DNA from: Mollicutes bacterium
GTDB taxonomy: Bacteria > Bacillota_I > Bacilli_A > Izemoplasmatales > Izemoplasmataceae
Direction of reading: 5' to 3'
Assembly: GCA_003559585.1 (NCBI GenBank)
Contig: PWKX01000031.1
Location: 1-5,948, forward strand
Length of the DNA stretch: 5,948 nt
Positions within the stretch are counted from its first letter, which is position 1, and the number at the start of each line of letters is the position of its first letter. Under the pieces are notes generated by a model that had not been told where the DNA came from, did not search any database, and worked only from the letters and a program-made list of their open reading frames with translations. The translations under genes and the position numbers were made by a program. Shown here piece by piece: positions 1 to 4,434 of the stretch.

Positions 1-434
1 GCCCCAAGAATGTTTAACGCATACGATTGCGGGATGAATTGTTCTGGTCTGATGGTTACCGGTGGAAAAAACCGGTTTAAAAACGCCACGTTCATATTCA
101 TAATTCCGAGTAGAATTAAGATGATACCAAGCGTTAAAATTTGTTTACTTACAATGCTAGCTTTTGCTGCAGGGCGAATGAATAATTTGTCAATAACCAC
201 ACCGGTTATGAATGCTGTCACAAGCGCAATGATCATAGACAAAAACACATTTAACCCAATGGTCACAGAAAAGTAAGCAGCGATATAGGCATTAAACGTT
301 CCAATTGAACCTTGTGCAAAGTTAGTCGCTTTACTGGTTCTAAAGATTAACACAATCCCTAAGGTTGCTAGGGCAACAATGCTACCCAACCTTAAAGAGT
401 TAAATAAGATTTGAATCACCGTTGCTGCGTTCAT
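1..434 (-). CDS. livH: LivH-type ABC transporter permease, N-terminal part (runs off left edge)
   Basis: Inner-membrane permease subunit of a branched-chain-amino-acid-type (HAAT) ABC importer; only the first 144 codons are present. The reading frame starts MNAATVIQILFNSL and carries the LivH-family stretch ALATLGIVLIFRTSKATNFA followed by QGS (about residues 21-43), where LivH proteins have R-T-x-x-x-x-N-F-A-Q-G. Hydrophobic segments lie near residues 8-31, 44-60, 62-81 and 97-119, as expected for the first helices of this fold. The ATG overlaps the TGA of the upstream ketoacyl-synthase-like gene as ATGA, so translation is probably coupled. A GGGGTGAT ribosome-binding-like sequence lies about 7 nt upstream of the ATG. 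This frame is open to the window edge but was missed by a start-to-stop search because it has no stop here. The substrate cannot be read from this part; its operon with acyl-CoA enzymes suggests an organic or fatty acid rather than leucine (inference). Confidence 0.9.
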   Translation of the reverse strand, partial: MNAATVIQILFNSLRLGSIVALATLGIVLIFRTSKATNFAQGSIGTFNAYIAAYFSVTIGLNVFLSMIIALVTAFITGVVIDKLFIRPAAKASIVSKQILTLGIILILLGIMNMNVAFLNRFFPPVTIRPEQFIPQSYALNILG

Positions 435-1462
435 GAAGCATCACCCCACTGAATGATCGATGCGCCCCATACATATCCAATACCAGCTGCAATCAAACCA
501 ATGGTAGAACCATCTTTGATTTTGCCAGATTCAACGCCTAAATGTAGCGATAATATTTGGTCAAGTTGACCCATATGACCGTAATCTTCTAAATAAGTGG
601 TTTGTTGTTCACTAAGACCGAGCGCATCAAGCATGCCTAAATGGCCAGAACGCTTAATATGTAAAATCGCCAGATAATCAAGGTCTTGTCTTGTTTTACC
701 CGATTTTTCAAGCGCGCGGTCAATGCATTCGAACCAGTTATCCATCGAGACCTCATTTAAGCGGTCTTTCATTTTTTTCGGTTCCATCAATCGCAACGAT
801 TTATACGCTTCATGTAGGTTGTCTTTTGTGATCGGGTTTTTCGTCCCACCAATCTCAACGCCTGCGGTACGCGCGAGCGTACCGTCGGCTTTGACATGAG
901 AATCAAGGAGGAGATTTCTATGAAGGTGCTTCTTTAATAGGATGGCGCCGCCACCCGCGGATAAGTTATACATCATCGACATGTTTGGATCGCTAAAATC
1001 AACAAAATCACCATTGCGGTACCCGCCAACAATTAAGACGGTGTTGATATCATCATCAGCCATCATCATATCTTTGGCCATTTTAAAGGCTGATAAGCAC
1101 GTGGCACACCGGTTTTGTAGATCGATGCCCCATGCATTCATAGCCCCAATGGCACCTTGTACATAAAGGGCGCTGGTGGTAAGTGGGTATTCTTTCCACT
1201 CCTCACCAATGTCTAATATTAAATCAATGTCCATTGGGTCAATCTTTGCCTTTTCAATGGCTTGTTTAGCTGCTTTTACAGCCATTTCTTGTGTGCCGTC
1301 TTCTTCTGATGGCACATATATCTTATGTATACCCAGCTTTTTTGTCACGTTTTCCGCTGTCCAATTACCGCCTGTTTTAGCGGCAATATCTTCAGCGCTC
1401 ATCGTTTGCTTGGGTAAGTAAATGCCAGTGCTTAAAACACCAACATTAGGTTTATTTACCAT
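431..1462 (-). CDS. 3-oxoacyl-ACP synthase III-like condensing enzyme (thiolase fold)
   Basis: A 343-residue thiolase-fold enzyme of the FabH/KAS III group, close to the usual FabH length of about 320-340. The likely nucleophile is Cys119 in DLQNRCATC, which lines up with the FabH active-site cysteine in D-x-x-x-x-C-A. His268 in AILHIK matches the FabH P-H-Q-A-N histidine. The third FabH residue, Asn in G-N-T-S, is replaced by His296 in YGHMGQ. The C-terminus (DGSTIGLIAAGIGYVWGASII) is the typical family end. The ATG at 1462 is preferred over the GTG at 1471 because AAGGAG sits 8 nt before the ATG and overlaps the GTG. The gene follows the dehydrogenase by 18 nt and overlaps livH by 4 nt. It presumably condenses or transfers acyl groups from CoA (or ACP) thioesters in the same pathway as the thiolase. 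Its being a housekeeping fabH is unlikely given the operon and the altered triad. Exact reaction unknown. Confidence 0.85.
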   Translation of the reverse strand: MVNKPNVGVLSTGIYLPKQTMSAEDIAAKTGGNWTAENVTKKLGIHKIYVPSEEDGTQEMAVKAAKQAIEKAKIDPMDIDLILDIGEEWKEYPLTTSALYVQGAIGAMNAWGIDLQNRCATCLSAFKMAKDMMMADDDINTVLIVGGYRNGDFVDFSDPNMSMMYNLSAGGGAILLKKHLHRNLLLDSHVKADGTLARTAGVEIGGTKNPITKDNLHEAYKSLRLMEPKKMKDRLNEVSMDNWFECIDRALEKSGKTRQDLDYLAILHIKRSGHLGMLDALGLSEQQTTYLEDYGHMGQLDQILSLHLGVESGKIKDGSTIGLIAAGIGYVWGASIIQWGDAS

Positions 1463-1470
1463 TGTGATCA

Positions 1471-1476
1471 CTCCTT
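1471..1476 (-). promoter_or_regulatory. Ribosome-binding site deciding the KAS-III-like start
   Basis: AAGGAG on the minus strand, followed by TGATCACA and then ATG at 1462. It extends as AAGGAGTGATCA, an almost complete complement to the 16S rRNA 3' end. The in-frame GTG at 1471 lies inside this site and cannot be the start served by it. Confidence 0.85.
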
Positions 1477-1480
1477 GGGT

Positions 1481-2200
1481 TTATAAGCGCATGCCACCGT
1501 TGACACTTAGGACATGGCCTGTGATGTAGCTTGATTCATCTGAGGCTAAGAAAACAGCTGCATCAGCGATTTCTTTTGGTTCACCCAGTCTTTTTAACAT
1601 GGTCATACCAGCAAATTTATCCAATAAATCTTGTGGTACTGTTTTTAAAATATCGGTCATGATATACCCAGGGGCAATCGCGTTGACACGTACAGGTGTG
1701 CCTTTTCTTGCAAATTCTTTTGCCCAAGTTTTCGCTAAGCCAATCACACCAGCTTTGGTCGCGGCATAGTTGGCTTGACCGATGTTGCCAAATTCCCCAA
1801 CAACCGAACTAATATTAAGGATAGAACCCCCACCAATGGTTTCCATTTGTGGGCCAATTAATCTGGTTAAGTTAAAAACACCTTTAAGGTTAACATCCAT
1901 CACGAGTTGCCAATCTTCATCGGTCATCTTACGTGTCATGGCATCTCTTGTGATGCCAGCGTTGTTGATTAAAATATCAATTTGACCGTATTCTTTAATG
2001 ATCTCATCATAAAAGGCTTGCACAGCTTTTGTGTCTGTGACATCTAATGTTTTGCCAATCACTTGATTTTTTTCATAGGTTAAAGCTTTCATATCAACCG
2101 CAATGACCGTTGCGCCTTCATCAGCAAAACGTTCTGCCATCGCTTGACCTAGTCCTTGTGCGCCACCGGTAATGACGGCTACTTTTTCTTTTAATCTCAT
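1481..2200 (-). CDS. Short-chain dehydrogenase/reductase, FabG/PhaB type (3-ketoacyl reductase / 3-hydroxyacyl dehydrogenase)
   Basis: A 239-residue cytoplasmic classical SDR, near the family length of about 245. It has the cofactor motif TGGAQGLG (residues 11-18), NNAG (79-82), Asn104 in MDVNLKG, Ser132 in LNISSVVG, and Tyr145/Lys149 in GQANYAATKAG, so the Asn-Ser-Tyr-Lys tetrad is complete. The C-terminus SYITGHVLSVNGGMRL is FabG-like. It should interconvert 3-ketoacyl and 3-hydroxyacyl thioesters. Asp36 at the end of the second beta strand (TVIAVD), with no basic residue in the glycine motif, suggests NAD(H) rather than NADP(H), which differs from typical biosynthetic FabG. The start at 2200 is chosen because GGAGGG lies 9 nt upstream and the family N-terminus begins there. 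A 20-residue longer reading from 2260 overlaps the thiolase and is non-homologous. Sandwiched between the thiolase (2 nt) and the KAS-III-like gene, it probably acts on acetoacetyl-CoA or a longer 3-ketoacyl-CoA. Confidence 0.92.
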   Translation of the reverse strand: MRLKEKVAVITGGAQGLGQAMAERFADEGATVIAVDMKALTYEKNQVIGKTLDVTDTKAVQAFYDEIIKEYGQIDILINNAGITRDAMTRKMTDEDWQLVMDVNLKGVFNLTRLIGPQMETIGGGSILNISSVVGEFGNIGQANYAATKAGVIGLAKTWAKEFARKGTPVRVNAIAPGYIMTDILKTVPQDLLDKFAGMTMLKRLGEPKEIADAAVFLASDESSYITGHVLSVNGGMRL

Positions 2201-2202
2201 TG

Positions 2203-3417
2203 TTATTGACCCTCCGTATTTTTTAATATGACCGCTGTGCCCATGCCGCCACCAATACATAGTGAGGCTAAACCTAGCGATTTATTTGCTTTTTTCATTT
2301 CATGGATCAACGTAACCATGATGCGGTTCCCTGAGGCACCAACCGGGTGACCAAGCGCAATCGCACCACCGTTGACATTGGTTTTTGCCATCATGTCAGC
2401 TTGTGAGACGCCATATGCTTGTTCTAAATCATGGAATACACCTAAACTTTGTGCAGCAAACGCTTCATTTAATTCTAATAACTCTAAATCTTTAAACGAT
2501 AACTTCGTGTGTTTCAACGCCGCATCAATCGCTGGGACAGGTCCTAAGCCCATCACATCTGGTTCTACACCGCCTTGGCCAATGCCCACAACCTCAGCGA
2601 TCGGTGTTAAATCATACTTTTTAAGCGCCGCTTCACTGACAATCATCATAAATGATGCGCCATCATTAATGCCTGAGGCATTCCCAGCTGTCACAGAACC
2701 ATCCTTTTTAAAGGCTGGGCGTAACTTAGCAAGCGATGCTTCATCGCTTTGTCTGTTTAGATGTTCATCTTGGTCAAAGATGATATCTCCCTTGCGTGTT
2801 TTAACGGTAAAAGGCACAATTTCATCTTTAAACTTACCAGCATCTTGAGCTTGTGCTGCACGGCGTTGAGACTCAGCACTAAACGCATCTTGTGCTTCTC
2901 TTGTTAAACCGTATTTATCCACAATATTCTCAGCGGTAATACCCATATGCATTGGCTTAAACGCGTCCATTAACGCATCATCAATCATATGATCTTTCAT
3001 CGTAAAACCACCCATTTTAATGCCTTTTCTTGTTTTATCCGGCATTAAATAAGGGGCTTTTGACATCGATTCAACCCCACCAGCAATCACCACATGGTGC
3101 ATGCCGGCTTTAATCGATGTATAGGCCTGCATGACGGTTTTCATCCCTGAACCACAGACCATGTTAATCGCATAAGCAGGCACACTCACAGGCACCCCAG
3201 CTTTAATCGAAATTTGTCTGGCTAAACCTTGACCTAACCCAGCTGGTAAAATGTTACCAACCACCACTTCATCAATCACCGATGGGTCAAGTTTTGCTTC
3301 TTCAATCATTGTTTTTAAAACATGAGCACCATACTCAGCTGGATGGGTATCTGCTAAAGACCCCAAAAACCGACCAATCGCGGTACGTTTTGCTTGAACA
3401 ACATAAACTTTAGACAT
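2203..3417 (-). CDS. Acetyl-CoA C-acetyltransferase (acetoacetyl-CoA thiolase)
   Basis: A 404-residue cytoplasmic thiolase, slightly longer than the usual 390-395. It catalyses reversible condensation of two acetyl-CoA to acetoacetyl-CoA, or thiolysis of 3-ketoacyl-CoA. Cys88 in NMVCGSGMK is the acyl-carrying cysteine. NEAFA (317-321), His357 in GGAIALGHPVGASG and Cys387 in ASLCIGGGMG are the other catalytic elements, all intact. HMGITAEN (157-164) and the MGGFTMKDHMI loop resemble the acetoacetyl-CoA-type (PhaA/AtoB) branch, favouring short substrates over long-chain FadA type. The ATG at 3417 has AGGAGG 8 nt upstream (3426-3431). An out-of-frame ATG at 3421 opens a three-codon ORF (ATG TAT GTC TAA) overlapping the start, probably incidental. 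It is the first gene of the operon, behind a strong promoter and operator array. Physiological direction (degradation versus synthesis) cannot be told from the sequence. Confidence 0.95.
   Translation of the reverse strand: MSKVYVVQAKRTAIGRFLGSLADTHPAEYGAHVLKTMIEEAKLDPSVIDEVVVGNILPAGLGQGLARQISIKAGVPVSVPAYAINMVCGSGMKTVMQAYTSIKAGMHHVVIAGGVESMSKAPYLMPDKTRKGIKMGGFTMKDHMIDDALMDAFKPMHMGITAENIVDKYGLTREAQDAFSAESQRRAAQAQDAGKFKDEIVPFTVKTRKGDIIFDQDEHLNRQSDEASLAKLRPAFKKDGSVTAGNASGINDGASFMMIVSEAALKKYDLTPIAEVVGIGQGGVEPDVMGLGPVPAIDAALKHTKLSFKDLELLELNEAFAAQSLGVFHDLEQAYGVSQADMMAKTNVNGGAIALGHPVGASGNRIMVTLIHEMKKANKSLGLASLCIGGGMGTAVILKNTEGQ
2210..2215 (-). promoter_or_regulatory. Ribosome-binding site of the dehydrogenase, inside the thiolase 3' end
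   Basis: GGAGGG on the minus strand, 9 nt before the ATG at 2200, located within the last codons of the thiolase (Thr-Glu-Gly-Gln-stop). It fixes the dehydrogenase start at 2200 and makes coupled translation of the two genes likely. Confidence 0.85.
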
Positions 3418-3485
3418 ACATAAAACCTCCTACTAATATAATATCTATTGCCAATTGTATATGTATCGTATATACTAACAGTACA

Positions 3486-3537
3486 TGAACAGGTGTTCAT
3501 TAACTGAATATATATTCATAAACTGAATAGATATTCA
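3486..3537. promoter_or_regulatory. Array of three 14-bp palindromic operators, 19-bp period
   Basis: Three inverted repeats with consensus TGAAYA-NN-TRTTCA: TGAACAGGTGTTCA (3486-3499), TGAATATATATTCA (3505-3518) and TGAATAGATATTCA (3524-3537). Each has perfect 6-bp arms; the middle one is fully palindromic. They start exactly 19 bp apart, and the two 5-bp spacers are ttaac and taaac. The rightmost site covers the predicted start point of the thiolase promoter and begins 1 bp from its -10 box; the other two lie in the transcribed leader. The obvious candidate protein is the divergent TetR-family regulator at 3634-4236. The TGAAT/ATTCA ends recall the sites of Bacillus FadR (from memory), but binding here is inferred. 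Confidence 0.85.
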
Positions 3538-3538
3538 C

Positions 3539-3567
3539 ATTATAGCTTAAAACGCTTACACTGTCAA
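3539..3567 (-). promoter_or_regulatory. Consensus sigma-A promoter of the thiolase operon
   Basis: On the minus strand TTGACA (3567-3562) is followed by exactly 17 nt and TATAAT (3544-3539), a perfect match to the housekeeping consensus. The start point is predicted near 3532, giving a leader of about 115 nt before the thiolase ATG. An 8-bp palindrome TGTATACA (3568-3575) abuts the -35 box on its upstream side. Overlap of the first operator with the start point indicates repression by occlusion. Confidence 0.88.
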
Positions 3568-3604
3568 TGTATACAATTATCATTTATATTTTATAAAAAT
3601 AGGG

Positions 3605-3610
3605 TATAAT
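3605..3610 (+). promoter_or_regulatory. Predicted -10 box for the TetR-family gene
   Basis: TATAAT on the plus strand, 28 nt before the chosen start codon. No good -35 is visible: the best candidate is TTTATA at 3583-3588 with a 16-nt spacer. Transcription would begin near 3617, only a few bases before the AGGAGG site, so the leader is very short. This promoter is about 70 bp away from the nearest palindromic operator, so autoregulation is possible but not evident. Confidence 0.6.
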
Positions 3611-3620
3611 ATATGCGTTC

Positions 3621-3626
3621 AGGAGG
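3621..3626 (+). promoter_or_regulatory. Ribosome-binding site deciding the TetR-family start
   Basis: AGGAGG, 7 nt before the ATG at 3634. The upstream in-frame ATG at 3613 would translate through this site as Ser-Gly-Gly, and lies upstream of the predicted transcription start, so it is rejected as start codon. Confidence 0.85.
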
Positions 3627-3633
3627 AATCCAT

Positions 3634-4236
3634 ATGCAAGATCACTCAATAGAAACCCCCACGACCCGCAATGCAAAAAACACATTTGAAGTGATAGAAA
3701 AAGCAGCCATCAAGCTGTTTTATAAGCGTGGCTATCACGGCACCACCGTCAAAGACATCACCGCTGAGGCTGGGGTGGCTGCTGGTACGTTTTATTTATA
3801 CTTTCCTTCAAAAATAGCGCTTTACAAACACATTTTATCTAATTTTTCTCACAACATCCGCAAACACATCGCCGAACAAGTTCGCTCAAAGGATACACGC
3901 ATTGAAAAAGAACGGGCTGGGATTAAAGCCTTCATTTATTACGCACAAAAAAACCCAGAAATGTACAACATCATCTGGGAGTCTTTATACATCGACCGCG
4001 CGTTATTTAAAGATTACTATGAATCGTTTGCCGTCCGTTATGTTAACGGTTTAGAAGCCGCCAAACAAAACGGGGAGATGCGCCCTTTAGATAGTGAAGT
4101 TGTGTCTTTTATTTTAATGGGCATCACCAATTTCATCGGTTTAAAAGTCGTCTTTGACCTCGGTGAAAACAACACCGATGTCGATCACATCGTCGATGTG
4201 ATTATGGAAGTCATTAAGCACGGATTATTTAAGTAA
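3634..4236 (+). CDS. TetR-family transcriptional regulator, FadR-like
   Basis: A 200-residue one-component repressor, the normal TetR size. The N-terminal DNA-binding domain is clear: helix 1 FEVIEKAAIKLFYKRGYHGT (about 18-37), then the helix-turn-helix TVKDITAEAGVAAGTFYLYF (38-57), which matches the family pattern T-x-x-x-I-A-x-x-A-G-V-x-x-G-x-x-Y-x-Y-F. The rest (about 60-200) is a helical ligand-binding and dimerisation domain with no recognisable metal or drug site. The overall look resembles the FadR-type TetR regulators of Bacillus fatty-acid degradation, which respond to acyl-CoA; that is an inference from memory and from the neighbouring genes. It is divergent from the thiolase operon across a 216-bp gap holding three palindromes and ends in a shared terminator. 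Expected role: repress the operon until its acyl-CoA or acid ligand accumulates. Ligand unknown. Confidence 0.92.
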   Translation: MQDHSIETPTTRNAKNTFEVIEKAAIKLFYKRGYHGTTVKDITAEAGVAAGTFYLYFPSKIALYKHILSNFSHNIRKHIAEQVRSKDTRIEKERAGIKAFIYYAQKNPEMYNIIWESLYIDRALFKDYYESFAVRYVNGLEAAKQNGEMRPLDSEVVSFILMGITNFIGLKVVFDLGENNTDVDHIVDVIMEVIKHGLFK

Positions 4237-4262
4237 CCTACGCGTTCATCCTTTACCTTAAG

Positions 4263-4290
4263 AAAAACCGGACCTATGTCCGGTTTTTTT
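4263..4290. terminator. Bidirectional rho-independent terminator
   Basis: ACCGGAC (4267-4273), loop CTAT, GTCCGGT (4278-4284), followed by a T run to 4290; the A run at 4263-4267 extends the stem to 11 bp. Read on the minus strand the same hairpin ends in TTTTT. It can therefore stop both the TetR-family gene (stop 27 nt upstream) and the convergent lipoprotein gene. The remaining 145 bp up to 4434 show no supported gene. Confidence 0.92.
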
Positions 4291-4434
4291 CATTTAATTA
4301 AGACGTACAAACGACATCTAACTGCTTGAATCATTTCAACCATACGCCCAATAAAGCTAAACATCATCGACGACTATGTGGTGTTATGGCATTTAAAATC
4401 GCTATTGAATGGCTATAGTTGAATAAAAACGCGG

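Noticed and set aside
10..276. Plus-strand reading frame of 88 codons opposite livH
   Set aside because: It is the antisense of a clear LivH coding region, with no ribosome-binding site and no recognisable product. Similar shadow frames at 942-1166, 1176-1421, 1782-1985, 2372-2848, 4419-4613 and 5044-5232 were rejected for the same reason.
2201..2260. Longer dehydrogenase N-terminus beginning at 2260
   Set aside because: The extra 20 residues overlap the thiolase coding region, are unlike the family N-terminus, and the GGAGGG site points to the ATG at 2200.
3453..3578. Inverted pair AATTGTATA (3453-3461) and TATACAATT (3570-3578) flanking the promoter and operators, plus a GTATAT/ATATAC inverted repeat at 3457-3475
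   Set aside because: Short arms made mostly of A and T in an AT-rich intergenic region, so chance matches are likely. They share no arm sequence with the three regular palindromes.
3613..3633. Upstream in-frame ATG at 3613 as the start of the TetR-family protein
   Set aside because: It would translate through the AGGAGG site, it has no Shine-Dalgarno of its own, and it lies at or before the predicted transcription start.
4296..4372. Small minus-strand reading frame of about 25 residues (MMFSFIGRMVEMIQ...) ending just before the terminator, and a plus-strand open stretch ending in LLNGYS near 4420
   Set aside because: Neither has a ribosome-binding site, the plus-strand one has no start codon, and nothing in them is recognisable. 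They are at best remnants.
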